Shown: piece after piece, positions 17,214-26,177 of the stretch | Numbering within the stretch: position 1 is the first letter of the stretch | Layout: the number at the start of each line of letters is the position of its first letter | Source of the DNA: CAZSNT01 sp964607765 | GTDB taxonomy: Bacteria > Verrucomicrobiota > Lentisphaeria > Oligosphaerales > JABHEG01 | NCBI GenBank assembly: GCA_964607765.1 | Contig: CAZSNT010000052.1 | Span: forward strand, 1-54,962 | Length of the DNA stretch: 54,962 nucleotides | Direction of reading: 5' to 3' | Notes under the pieces: model-generated | Database searches by the model: none | Told to the model about the DNA's origin: nothing | The model's input: only the letters and a program-made list of their open reading frames with translations | Made by a program: the position numbers and the translations under genes

Positions 17214-20200
17214 GGCTGCAATGTAATCCACATGGGCGACACCCACACGATCTCGCCGTTATTGACCTCGACATCGACCCGCTCCCCTTTCGGGGACCGG
17301 ACCTTCCGCGTCTGAGTCTCCCCCTCCTGCGTGCCGCGGACGTAGTAGTAACTGGTCTTGCCCGGGGTCGCCTCCGTGTCGGTCCACTCGAACGCGACCT
17401 CTTTGGTGTGCGGCGCCGTGGAGTAGACGTACTCGTTATCCTTGACGATGACGACTTCGGCGAAGGGCGCCGTGCCGATCAGTTTCACCTGCAGCACGGG
17501 CGGGGCGTCGACGCTGAACTCCTCGCCCATGAAGTGCTCCCCGCAGCGCACGTCCGCGATGATGTTGTCCGTTGCGCCGTATACGCGCCGCTTCTTCATG
17601 GCGTCCAGGATCGCCTCGCGCGTGGGCTCCGCCACGAACACGTTGCAGTAGCTCATGTGCGTGGAAATGTGGTCGCTTGACGACTGGAACCCGAGCCGGT
17701 ACCCCTTGAGCAACGCCCGCGACACGAAGCCCAGCGGCCGCCAGCCGCCGATCGAGTACTGGTCCGTGTTCGTGCGCGGCGCGCCAGGCCGCTCGTAGTT
17801 CTGCCGGTCGCCCTGGTAGATTTCCACGATCGGTTCCACTTTCGGGTCGTGGTCGCGCCAGTCCGTGCCCATGTCCGTGCCGCTCGTGTGGCTGGCGCAA
17901 ACGCCGTCGAAGACACGCAGGTACTCGTAGAACATCTGCGTGTCCGGCGTATTGGGCCGCGCCGCATCGGGGGGCAGGTCATCCATGATCTTGCCCTTCC
18001 CCTTCTGCAGCCGATTCAGCGGACGGATGCCGCGCTGTGCGAACACCGCATTACGATGCCCGTCCGGGTAGTTGCAGCTGCGCTCGTACGTGTACATGGG
18101 CGTAAACACGCCGGGCATGCTGGTCAGCGACGTGGTCTTCTGCGTGAGCCACCAGGGGAACTCGCGCCCACTCCCGTTGTCATGGTCGCCGCTGCCCAGC
18201 CAATCGAGCGCCGCCATGTCCATGCCGTAGCGCCACATGTCCCAGATCGTGCCGTCGCCCGCACCGTCACTCGAAATCTCCGTGTGTCGATGGAACTCGC
18301 CGCGCAGGATCTGCAGCGACTCGCCGTTCAGATCGACCCGGTACGCCCGGATCGCGGCCACCTGCTCCCTCTCGGCGGCAACCGCCACCGTGACGGCTTC
18401 GGCCGGGAGTTCACCCGCGACCGGAACGAGAACGGGCGCCTTGTCGGGGCGCCGGACGCGGCCGGTGTCGGCCACCACGATTTCTCTGTTGAACGCCCAG
18501 TCCGGGTACCGAACATGCTGCCTTGTGCTGCGCGGCGGGAGGTCCTTGCCCGTGCGCTGCGCCTGCTTCCAGCCCAGCCCGAAGGCCGCGCCTGTGCGCC
18601 GGCGGCCATCGGATGTGGCGACAACGTACAGCCCACTGTCGGAAGCCGGCACGAGACACCCGGATTCGTGCAGGAGCCCGTCCGTGCCGGGGACGACCGT
18701 CGCCGCGCGCCAGTTCTCCCCATCGAGCGTGGTCAGGAACGTGAGCCACGTCCCCCCGATCACGCTGTCGAAGCGGGCGATCTTCACGCGGCCGGAGACC
18801 CAGATCCTGCCCGATCCGTCCCGCGTCACCTGCGGCCCGGCGACCAGGAAGCGTTTCGGGGATTTCGCCCAGCGTCGGTTCCCCTCCGGCATGGGCATGC
18901 CCAGGTTCACGTCCTTCTCCGTCGTGAACAGCTCTTCGCCGACCAGAATGCGCAGCCCCATCTTCCTGGACCGGTACAACGGCATCCGTTTCGGGCTCTG
19001 GTCGTAAGGACCGAAGTCCTTGCCCCACCCCTCCGGATTGACTTCGTAGGCCAGCCAGAGCCTGCCCTCGGCGTCGAACGCCGCGCTCGGCCGGGCCTCG
19101 TTCTCAGCCGTCGCAACCACGTCGCGCCGCGCCCCCCATGTCCCGCCGGCCCAAACCCGGACCATGACGTCGTAATTGCCACGCTCGTAGCTGTCCCAGG
19201 CAACGGCAACCCGGCCGTCGCCCGCCGTCGCCAGGGCGGGAGCCCACTCGTTGGCGTCAGAGCCCGCCACGAGCTCGGCTTCGCCGAACGACAAGCCCCG
19301 CTGACGCGACACCATGATGTCCGAACTCTCCGCGTTCAGACGCTGCCAGGCCAGCCAGATACGGCCTGCGGAATCCGTTGCGGCCACGTGCCGGAAATCC
19401 GTCCCGGGAGCCGTCGTCAGGCGCAGCGGTGCCGACCACGCGCCGGCCGCCTGATACGCCCCGTACAGGTCCCAATTCCCGTCGACGTTCGCCGACCAGA
19501 ACACCCAGGTTCGACCCGCGCCGTCAATCGCGATCGCCGTGCCGAACAGGTCGCCGCCGGGCTCGGTCAAAGCGGTGGGTTCCGACCATCCGTCGCCCTG
19601 CATCTCGGTGACCATGAGCTGGTCGCCGCCCGTGGGCACGGCCAGGAACGAGTAATCATCCGGCTTCTTCGGCATCGGCGGGCGACGTTCAAAGCCCTTG
19701 CCGTGCGTGAACGCCAGGTAGCAGACGCGCAAACGCCCGTCCTCGCCCAGGACCGCACTCGGACACCCGTCCTCGGTCGGCGCCCGAACAATGTGCCGGT
19801 GCGTTGGCACGCGCGTCACGTCCACATTCTTGTCAAGCAGCAGCTTCATGCCGCCGTACCCGAAACTGCCCACCGGAACCGTGAAGTCGCCGCGTGACGA
19901 CGTCACCTGCAGCACGCTCGTCGGCGTCACGCCCGCCACGGTCACAATGAAGCCGTTCGACTGGACTGGGAATGTCTTGGGATCGCGGCCGCGCAGCTTC
20001 CAGAATCGCGGAAAGAACTTGCGTGTCTGGAAGTTGAACTCGGAGACGGTCGCGCAATCGTTGCCCGTGAAGCGCCACCCCGCCGTGGCGACCACACGAC
20101 CGGCGGATGCGCTGTAGCTGCCCGTCCACGTCGAGGGCTCCTTGTCCGTGAGCCCGAACCGGATCAGAACACTGACCTGCCGACGGTCCATCGGCACGTC

Positions 20201-20299
20201 GAGGGCGGTGGGACCGGCAGGCGCAGTCGGAGTCTGCGCTTGCGCCAGAGCAACCGCGCAAAACCCCATCACACAAACACGGCGGAACATCGCGCGCAT
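17210..20299 (-). CDS. Secreted beta-propeller/PHP-like protein (1029 aa)
   Basis: An exported two-part protein. A signal peptide (MRAMFRRVCVMGFCAVALAQAQ) is followed by a propeller-like region with repeated blades of the form DxxGRxWVxWxxxxxGNWDLYGA (about 200-560), then a PHP/DUF3604-like metal-dependent hydrolase domain starting at RGEFHRHTEISSDGAG, with GSGDHDNG and later SSDHIS His/Asp motifs. A C-terminal beta-sandwich ends the protein. ATG 20299 has the strong ribosome-binding site AAGGAGGAT, so the in-frame extension to 20374 is rejected. It is coupled to the DUF6785 gene. It may act on a phosphoester or sugar substrate outside the cytoplasm (inference). Confidence 0.82.
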   Translation of the reverse strand: MRAMFRRVCVMGFCAVALAQAQTPTAPAGPTALDVPMDRRQVSVLIRFGLTDKEPSTWTGSYSASAGRVVATAGWRFTGNDCATVSEFNFQTRKFFPRFWKLRGRDPKTFPVQSNGFIVTVAGVTPTSVLQVTSSRGDFTVPVGSFGYGGMKLLLDKNVDVTRVPTHRHIVRAPTEDGCPSAVLGEDGRLRVCYLAFTHGKGFERRPPMPKKPDDYSFLAVPTGGDQLMVTEMQGDGWSEPTALTEPGGDLFGTAIAIDGAGRTWVFWSANVDGNWDLYGAYQAAGAWSAPLRLTTAPGTDFRHVAATDSAGRIWLAWQRLNAESSDIMVSRQRGLSFGEAELVAGSDANEWAPALATAGDGRVAVAWDSYERGNYDVMVRVWAGGTWGARRDVVATAENEARPSAAFDAEGRLWLAYEVNPEGWGKDFGPYDQSPKRMPLYRSRKMGLRILVGEELFTTEKDVNLGMPMPEGNRRWAKSPKRFLVAGPQVTRDGSGRIWVSGRVKIARFDSVIGGTWLTFLTTLDGENWRAATVVPGTDGLLHESGCLVPASDSGLYVVATSDGRRRTGAAFGLGWKQAQRTGKDLPPRSTRQHVRYPDWAFNREIVVADTGRVRRPDKAPVLVPVAGELPAEAVTVAVAAEREQVAAIRAYRVDLNGESLQILRGEFHRHTEISSDGAGDGTIWDMWRYGMDMAALDWLGSGDHDNGSGREFPWWLTQKTTSLTSMPGVFTPMYTYERSCNYPDGHRNAVFAQRGIRPLNRLQKGKGKIMDDLPPDAARPNTPDTQMFYEYLRVFDGVCASHTSGTDMGTDWRDHDPKVEPIVEIYQGDRQNYERPGAPRTNTDQYSIGGWRPLGFVSRALLKGYRLGFQSSSDHISTHMSYCNVFVAEPTREAILDAMKKRRVYGATDNIIADVRCGEHFMGEEFSVDAPPVLQVKLIGTAPFAEVVIVKDNEYVYSTAPHTKEVAFEWTDTEATPGKTSYYYVRGTQEGETQTRKVRSPKGERVDVEVNNGEIVWVSPMWITLQP

Positions 20300-20339
20300 C
20301 ACGGAATCCTCCTTGTCGCCTCTGTGCCTGATGTCATCC

Positions 20340-20360
20340 TTGGCCAAAGGCCAATATAGG
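20340..20360 (-). promoter_or_regulatory. Palindrome and -10-like box upstream of the PHP-like gene
   Basis: The perfect hairpin TTGGCC-AAA-GGCCAA (20340-20354) directly abuts, on the minus strand, a TATATT -10-like hexamer whose 3' end overlaps it. No convincing -35 box is seen 16-18 bp upstream. It could be an operator or a 5'-leader stem for the transporter cluster. Confidence 0.35.
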
Positions 20361-21658
20361 GCGATTCCGGACACTTGCGATTGCGGTGCTGCCGCGCAAA
20401 ACGGCGTGCGGCGGCCGGGCGGAAAGGGGAATGGGAGCTATGGGAAGCATGAGAAGTATGGGCGTCAATGAGATAATTCACCCACCCCCGCCGCTCATTC
20501 CAGGCCACAACCACGTCCGCCATGCCGTCTTTCCGCCGTATTGCCTGGATATGTCACCAGAGCAAACCATGACCGGGCCGGAACAAGACCGGTAGACGAT
20601 GACGGCGACGATCAGGGCGGACGATTGGGGAACCGGATTCCGGCATCGCCGACCGTAATCGTCAACCGAACTGAACGAACCACAGCAAGCTCTCGCACCG
20701 GACGCCGTGGGCACGGCGCCGGTAAAGAGCGGCGTTGGCTCAGAACGGATGATGATCGGCCAGGTATCTCCGCGCGACGCCCAATGAGATGCTCGATTCC
20801 ATCGATTCCCTCGAGACCTATCGATTCCCTCGAAAGGCGGCGCGCGGTTGTCGAGGAAATCGAGGTAGTCGACGGATTCGAGGGGAACGAGATGCCGGAC
20901 AAACACGGCCCGCGCGCCGCCTGGAAGAATGACAGAGACGAATTCAAAAGCCAGCGCCTCTAGCGGACTTCGCAAAGCTCCGCCGCTGAGGCACACGTTC
21001 ACCAGCGCAGGACGATTCGGCCCAGGATGCCCGCGGTCTGAAAGACCGCCACATGCCAGCCCAGCGAGGATCGCTGGGAACGCGGGTATGACGCAGGAAC
21101 GGAACGCTCCCTGAAGGGGAGCCACATCAAGCCCTTCCTGGCGTGTGACGTGGGGTGATGTGGCACGCCTTCAGCGTGCATGATAGTGTTTGTGTGCTGC
21201 TGCCGCGGTCCCGGGGATCCTCCCCGGGCTGGCATGTTCCACCCCGTTGGGGTGGGGGCCTGCTACGGTAACGTGTTGGCAGAGAGACTATTCGGTGAAC
21301 AAGGCCGATGGCGGCGGACCTCTGTGACCTGCGGCCGCTCATCGCCACCGTTGTTCCGTCGCGACAGCAGATGAATGTCGCCGTTCGCCCAACCAGGGAC
21401 GGTTCAAGGGAGGTCGGGCCTCCTTTTTGTTTTCTGCTGGTTCTGGCGTGGCTTGTTCGGTGGTTGGTATCAAGGCGGCAGGGGTCAGCCACGGTTCGGG
21501 TGCCGCGTCAGGTTCGTGAGGGGACGGACCGTTGGATGTCCGCCACCAGATTGCCCCGGACTGCCCTTGGAGCAGCTGCGGACAGGGCATGTGGCCCGCG
21601 GCCCTGCCGCTGTCTATATTGCCACTTTCACACAGAACGCGCAGGAGAGTGTCAAACC
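20361..21658. other. Non-coding spacer with short repeats and hairpins (about 1.3 kb)
   Basis: No convincing gene. Long open frames here (for example 20478-21125 minus) have low-complexity, shadow-like translations and no recognisable domain. Contents: direct repeats of a tcgattcc-type unit at 20800-20835; and a run of stem-loops from 21108 to 21253, including gccacatca/tgatgtggc (21121-21164), CCCGGGGA-TCC-TCCCCGGG (around 21210-21228) and ACCCC-GTT-GGGGT (21241-21253). Twenty bases at 21108-21127 recur, inverted, at 49534-49553. Confidence 0.7.
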
Positions 21659-22309
21659 GTGTACCAACGCGCAGTATTCCTCATGCTTCTCCTCGTCTGC
21701 GGCGTGACCGCGGAGGCACGCGCCGACGCGCCCAGGCTCGGCGAGGAGCCCGCGCAGGCGCAGGATCTCGGCACGCCGCGCATCGCCGGCGCTGTCAGCG
21801 TCTCGGAGCAGGGAAGCACCATCACCGTCAAGGCGGGGGGCGTCGACATCTGGGAGAGCGCGGACGAAGGCCACTTTCTGTACCGGCGCATGGCGGGCGA
21901 CCTGATTGCCAAAGTGCGGGTGGACTCCCTCGACCGAACCGATGAGTGGGCGAAGGCTGGCCTGATGCTCCGCGAGGGAGTCGAGCAAGGCGCACGTAAC
22001 GTGTTCCTGGCAGTCACTCCCGGCAATGGTACGACGCTGCAGCGGCGCAAAACGGCGGACGAGGAGACCGAGTGCGAGCATGAACCTGACCAGGCGGCTC
22101 CGGTCTGGCTCAAGGTTGAGCGCGACGGCGACACGTTGACGGGATTCGTGTCGGAGGACGGGCGGATGTGGCGGCGCCTGGACACCGTCAGGCTGGCTCT
22201 CGCTGACGAACTGCTGGTCGGACTCGCCGTAACCAGCCACAACTCCTACAAAGCTGCCGAAGCCGTGTTCTCAGGCGTGAGCCTGGAGTCCGTGCTGAAT
22301 ATCGAGTGA
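21659..22309 (+). CDS. Secreted ConA-like/DUF1349-type protein (216 aa)
   Basis: A small exported protein. GTG 21659 has AGGAG at 21643-21647 and yields a signal peptide (YQRAVFLMLLLVCGVTAEARA). The mature part is a jelly-roll domain like those annotated as regulation of enolase protein 1 or DUF1349: DIWESADEGHFLYRRMAGDLIAKVRV, EWAKAGLMLREG, VWLKVERDGDTLTGFVSEDGRMWRRLDT, and a terminal GLAVTSHNSYKAAEAVFSGVSL. Such domains usually occur as carbohydrate-binding or structural modules. Longer in-frame starts back to 21308 run through spacer DNA and are rejected. Confidence 0.8.
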   Translation: MYQRAVFLMLLLVCGVTAEARADAPRLGEEPAQAQDLGTPRIAGAVSVSEQGSTITVKAGGVDIWESADEGHFLYRRMAGDLIAKVRVDSLDRTDEWAKAGLMLREGVEQGARNVFLAVTPGNGTTLQRRKTADEETECEHEPDQAAPVWLKVERDGDTLTGFVSEDGRMWRRLDTVRLALADELLVGLAVTSHNSYKAAEAVFSGVSLESVLNIE

Positions 22310-22325
22310 CGGAACAGGTTTCAGT

Positions 22326-22346
22326 GTTCGGTGTTCGGTGTTCGGG
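22326..22346. repeat. Heptamer tandem repeat (GTTCGGT)
   Basis: Three consecutive copies of the 7-mer lie just past the ConA-like gene. The same heptamer is found inverted twice at 50258-50271 and once near 40518-40526, so this is a dispersed short-repeat family. Confidence 0.85.
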
Positions 22347-22377
22347 TCGGAGTTGCCGGGCTGACACCTCAGCGGGA

Positions 22378-22551
22378 CTACTGTTCCAGCTCGGCGATGA
22401 GCCGTTTCATCAGCACTTCCACGGTCTTCAGGTAGTCGCGGAAATCCTTGCTGTCGGTGTCCGCGATCTCCATGCGTAGATCGCCCAGGTTCTCTTTCAG
22501 CAGTCCCTTGAGAACCGGCACATCCTCGTCGTTCAGCGTAAGCGTGACCAT
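22378..22551 (-). CDS. Small conserved-looking acidic protein (57 aa)
   Basis: A short gene with an excellent ribosome-binding site (AAGGAG, 7 nt before ATG 22551). The product begins MVTLTLNDEDVPVLKGLLKE, then ENLGDLRMEIADTDSKDFRDYLKTVEVLMKRLIAELEQ, an amphipathic helical hairpin. The DLRMEIADTD...LK..E..L..L pattern is one I recall from unannotated small proteins of PVC bacteria (from memory, not checked). A TATAGT box lies about 35 nt upstream on the minus strand. Function unknown; possibly a dimeric helical regulator. Confidence 0.75.
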   Translation of the reverse strand: MVTLTLNDEDVPVLKGLLKENLGDLRMEIADTDSKDFRDYLKTVEVLMKRLIAELEQ

Positions 22552-22851
22552 GATCTGTCTCCTTCTTTGAACGCCCCTGGCTTACTATAGCACCGCCCGG
22601 CCAGTGAAGGAAGGGGGGGCACGCTCGGGGGGCCGAGCGGGCTACTGCCTAGTGTAGGGTGGGCGCCCCCCGAGCGGCACGCGCAGCTCGCGATTCTGGG
22701 GCGCTGCCCGGGGGCGAGGGGGCACCACCGGGGCACGGCGTGACTTTTGGTTCAGCGACGGGCATATTGCCGTCCGTTCCGATGCCGTGTTCTGGCCCGG
22801 AGCGGTCGGGACAGAAGCAGAAGCCAGCAAGCAATGTGAGGACAGGCTGCC

Positions 22852-23607
22852 GTGACAGAGAAGAAGAAAGTCGGCTACAGCGACACCCCCGTTCTGCCCA
22901 ACTCCCCGTACAAAGTCCACGATTCGGAGCGCCCGCAGCCCCGCATAGTGACACCGGGCGCGGCAAGCACACAGGCCGCGCCGGGCGCGCCGCCGTCCGA
23001 CGCTGTCGTGCTGTTTGACGGCACGGACCTGACGGGCTGGGTCAAGGCCAAGGACGGTTCAGAGCCCGGATGGAAGGTCGAGAATGGCTACATGGAAGTC
23101 GTGCCCAAGGCTGGCGACATCAAGACCAAGGAACAGATCGGCGACTGCCAACTGCATGTGGAGTGGGCTGCGCCCGCCGAGGTCAAAGGTGACAGTCAGG
23201 GCCGCGGCAACAGCGGCGTGTTCCTGATGGAGAAATACGAGATCCAAGTTCTCGACTGCTACGACAACCCCACGTACGCCGACGGCACGACCGGCGGCAT
23301 CTACGGACAGTGTCCCCCGCTTGTGAACGCCTGCCGGAAGCCCGGCGAATGGCAGGTCTACGACATCGTGTGGATTGCTCCCAGGTTTGAGGGCGACACG
23401 CTGATCAGCCCGGCCCGCGTCACCGTGTTCCTCAACGGTGTGCTGCTGCACCATGACAAGGAAGTGATCAGCCCGACCACGCACCGGAAGCTGGGCGCCT
23501 ACGCCGCGCATGCGCCGACCGGGCCGCTGAAGCTGCAGGATCACAACAACCCGACCCGGTTCCGCAATATCTGGTACCGCCCGCTGACGGACTACGATCA
23601 GGGATGA
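22852..23607 (+). CDS. DUF1080 (3-keto-disaccharide hydrolase-like) protein (251 aa)
   Basis: A DUF1080 jelly-roll domain fills residues 42-247: VVLFDGTDLTGW, GWKVENGYMEVV, QLHVEWAAPAE, GRGNSGVFLMEKYEIQVLDCY, GGIYGQCPPLVNACRKPGEWQVYDIVWIAPRF, and the terminal GPLKLQDHNNPTRFRNIWYRPL. No signal peptide is seen; the N terminus (VGYSDTPVLPNSPYKVHDSERPQP) is the leader of the cytosolic-looking subtype. The start is GTG 22852. The domain is widespread next to sugar oxidoreductases and is assigned to keto-glycoside hydrolysis in some members (family knowledge). An aldo/keto reductase follows 269 nt downstream. Confidence 0.9.
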   Translation: MTEKKKVGYSDTPVLPNSPYKVHDSERPQPRIVTPGAASTQAAPGAPPSDAVVLFDGTDLTGWVKAKDGSEPGWKVENGYMEVVPKAGDIKTKEQIGDCQLHVEWAAPAEVKGDSQGRGNSGVFLMEKYEIQVLDCYDNPTYADGTTGGIYGQCPPLVNACRKPGEWQVYDIVWIAPRFEGDTLISPARVTVFLNGVLLHHDKEVISPTTHRKLGAYAAHAPTGPLKLQDHNNPTRFRNIWYRPLTDYDQG

Positions 23608-23876
23608 AGCCTGCCATCCGGGCAACGGTGCCCCCAACGGATGGCAAAGCCGGCCCACGGATGGGGAGTTCCCACGGATGCCGGAATCCCGGGACTGGTT
23701 GAGTGATCCTGCCAATCCATACGTCCGATGCTTGCCATTCCTCCCATCTGCCTGCCCTGGCCGCCAGGCCCCCTTGCCCTCAACCCCGGCTTCCCGGGTG
23801 CAGTGCAACAAATCATCTCGGATGCGAGTCCAAACGTGCAACTGGAATCTACGGAGTCGCTGCAGGGAGACGAACC

Positions 23877-24851
23877 ATGGGCACGACACGACGCACTTTT
23901 CTGACACGCACGTTTTCCGGCCTGGCCGCTGCCGGCGTAGGCGCACAGGCCGCGGCTGCGGCACCGGGCAAGGCAGCGACCGGTTCTGAGGGTAAGCTCG
24001 AGCGGCGCGCCCTCGGCAAGATCAAGACGGAGGTTCCCATTCTCGGCCTGGGCCTGGGCAGTTCGTTCTTCAAACCCTACGGAAAGGACCCGGAAGGCGC
24101 AGCGAAGCTGCTCCACTATGCCCTCAAACAAGGCATCACTTACTGGGACACGGCCCGTGGGTACCAGAACAGCGAGGAACTGATCGGCCCGGCGCTCAAG
24201 CCGGTGCGGGACAAGGTCTTCATGGTCAGCAAGAGCGGCAACAGGACCTACGACGGCTTTCGCCGCGACCTGGAGAAGAGCCTGCGCCTGCTGCAGACCG
24301 ATTATCTCGACCTGTACCACATCCACAACCTGATTCCGAAGAAGGACAAGGACTTGGACGCCATCGAGAAGGGAGCTGTGGCTGCAGCGCGCAAGGCGAA
24401 AGAAGAAGGGCTGATCAGGAACTTCGGGGTAACGGGCCACAGCGGCGCGGAATTCCTGATGGAGTGCATCCGCCGCTGGGACCCGGACGCTGTGTTGACC
24501 ATATTCCCGTCGACGCGCCCGGACAGCGGCAAGTACGAGGACGAATTGCTTCCTCTGGCACGTGAACGCAAGATGGCCGTAATCGCCATGAAGACAGTCC
24601 GGCACGCACGGAACTCAGACCTGAAAGGCAGCGATCTGATCCGCTACGCCATGAGCCTGAAGGGTGTGCACTGCGCGATTGTCGGCCTCGACACGCAGGC
24701 GCATCTCGACGAGAACGTAGCCATGATCGCAGACTTCAAGCCGATGTCAGGCAAGCAACGGGCCGCCCTGCATCGCGACGTCATGCTGGCCATCGGCGAC
24801 CTGCCCGTCCCTTGGGACATGCCCGGCTACACGGACGGGGTGCCGGTCTGA
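23877..24851 (+). CDS. Aldo/keto reductase with Tat signal (324 aa)
   Basis: An NADP-dependent oxidoreductase-fold protein. The N terminus TTRRTFLTRTFSGLAAAG is a twin-arginine export signal, so the enzyme is likely folded and exported. The AKR tetrad is visible: D91 and Y96 (DTARGYQNSEELIG), K119 (VSKSG) and H150 (LYHIH). The cofactor region (FNFGV-like NFGVTGHS; later IVGLD) is present. ATG 23877 has GGGAGA upstream. The open frame extending back to 23703 is spacer. Its stop overlaps the NUDIX start by one base (TGATG), indicating a two-gene unit. The substrate is unknown. Confidence 0.9.
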   Translation: MGTTRRTFLTRTFSGLAAAGVGAQAAAAAPGKAATGSEGKLERRALGKIKTEVPILGLGLGSSFFKPYGKDPEGAAKLLHYALKQGITYWDTARGYQNSEELIGPALKPVRDKVFMVSKSGNRTYDGFRRDLEKSLRLLQTDYLDLYHIHNLIPKKDKDLDAIEKGAVAAARKAKEEGLIRNFGVTGHSGAEFLMECIRRWDPDAVLTIFPSTRPDSGKYEDELLPLARERKMAVIAMKTVRHARNSDLKGSDLIRYAMSLKGVHCAIVGLDTQAHLDENVAMIADFKPMSGKQRAALHRDVMLAIGDLPVPWDMPGYTDGVPV

Positions 24852-25339
24852 TGGCATACCGGCCGATTGCGAGTACGCTGGCGTATGTTCTCTCGCCCGA
24901 CGGAACCGAGGTCCTGATGGTCCACCGGAACCGCCGCAGCGACGACGAGCACGTGGGCAAATACAACGGCCTGGGCGGGCACCTGGAGCGGGATGAGGAC
25001 GTGGCAACCTGCATTGTCCGCGAGATCCGGGAGGAGGCAGGTATCGAATGCACCGCCCTTACGCTGCGAGGAACGGTGAACTGGAATGACTTCGGCCCGA
25101 CGAAGCAAGACTGGCTCGGCTTCATCTTCCTGGTGACGGCATTCGAGGGTGAACCGTTCGAGCACAACGACGACGGGCCGTTGGAGTGGGTGGCGCTGGA
25201 TCGGTTGACGGACCTGCCGATGTGGGAAGGCGACCGGCACTTCCTGCCCCTTGTGTTCGACGACGACCCGCGGCCGTTCCACGGCACAATGTGCTACCGC
25301 GACGGATCCCCCATCGGCTGGTCCTACGTCAGGATGTAG
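24851..25339 (+). CDS. NUDIX hydrolase, MutT-like (162 aa)
   Basis: The Nudix box GX5EX7REUXEEXGU is complete at residues 43-65 (G43, E49, R57, E58, E61, E62, G64). The sequence resembles 8-oxo-dGTP/MTH1-type diphosphatases (VLMVHRNRRSDDEHVGKYNGLGGHLE; later WVALDRLTDLPMWEGDRHFLPLVF). The start at 24851 is set by the 1-base overlap with the AKR stop. Likely a nucleotide-pool or housecleaning pyrophosphatase; the exact substrate is not predictable. Confidence 0.93.
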   Translation: MAYRPIASTLAYVLSPDGTEVLMVHRNRRSDDEHVGKYNGLGGHLERDEDVATCIVREIREEAGIECTALTLRGTVNWNDFGPTKQDWLGFIFLVTAFEGEPFEHNDDGPLEWVALDRLTDLPMWEGDRHFLPLVFDDDPRPFHGTMCYRDGSPIGWSYVRM

Positions 25340-25522
25340 CTTGGTCTGCCCTTGCACCACGGAGAGCCGAAGGACACGAAGGGGGTGGCCTTGTGGGCGC
25401 GGCGAACAGTCTGAGTCCCGCTTTAAGCGGAACTCAGGCCGGACACGTCCCCGCGGGCCGCGGTCAGTGCCACACCAACTCCTTCGAGACCTTCGTGACC
25501 TTCGTGGTGAGCAATCCGCAGG

Positions 25523-26146
25523 TCAGCGCGGCAGTTCCCGGACGGATTCCAGCATCAGGTGGTCGTCTCTGAGTGAGCCGCCCAGCCGCCCGAACTCGAC
25601 CAACGCCTTTTCGTAGGTCCATCCCAGGACGTGAAGCCGGTAGGCAACCCCGAGCACACCGGCTCGGTGCGTACCGTCCCAGCCGTGCACGTAGACGGGG
25701 CCGGGCGCCTCGCGCATCGCTGTCAGGAAGCCGGTCAACGTGCCGTGCGGCACACGCCTGTTCTTCTCCAGCGGCAGCTCGACCAGGCGTATGCCATGCT
25801 TGCCGCTCAGCCTGCGCTCGGCAGCGGTGGGCGTGGCGGACACAATAGTCTTCACTCCCAGCCGCCGCAGCGCCTCCACGCCTGCGTCCGTCTCCGGCTG
25901 GCCGCCGCGGAACAGCCTGGCGTCGTGCCGCACCACGTAGCTCCTGATCCCGGCGATCGCGCCGATCACTTCGTACTCGCCACCGGGGGGCGGCAGCGCA
26001 ATGCGATCGCCGGCTCCGGGTTTGGGCGTTGCGCCGGTCACCGCGTGCGCACGCCTGCCCGGCCCCACATACCCGCAGGACACACCGCTCGCGACCAGCA
26101 GAACACCCAAACTCGCGCAACAGAAGCGAGCAGACCAGTTCTTCAT
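25523..26146 (-). CDS. Dual-specificity-phosphatase-like protein lacking the catalytic Cys (207 aa)
   Basis: A DSP/tyrosine-phosphatase fold: LFRGGQPETDAGVEALRRLGVKTIVS, then the P-loop VYVHGWDGTHRAG. In active enzymes this loop is HCX5R; here position 155 is Gly (codon GGC), while H154 and R161 are kept, so phosphatase activity by the Cys mechanism is not expected. The N terminus is a signal or lipoprotein sequence (ASLGVLLVASGVSCG). ATG 26146 is preferred; ATG 26164 also possible. The HAD phosphatase gene ends 31 nt upstream, so the two are probably cotranscribed. Confidence 0.85.
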   Translation of the reverse strand: MKNWSARFCCASLGVLLVASGVSCGYVGPGRRAHAVTGATPKPGAGDRIALPPPGGEYEVIGAIAGIRSYVVRHDARLFRGGQPETDAGVEALRRLGVKTIVSATPTAAERRLSGKHGIRLVELPLEKNRRVPHGTLTGFLTAMREAPGPVYVHGWDGTHRAGVLGVAYRLHVLGWTYEKALVEFGRLGGSLRDDHLMLESVRELPR

Positions 26147-26177
26147 GCTCCGATTCCCTGCCATATGAATCGCCGCC

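Noticed and set aside
20478..21125. 215-aa open frame on the minus strand
   Set aside because: Low-complexity translation over repeats and hairpins, no ribosome-binding site or domain; treated as spacer.
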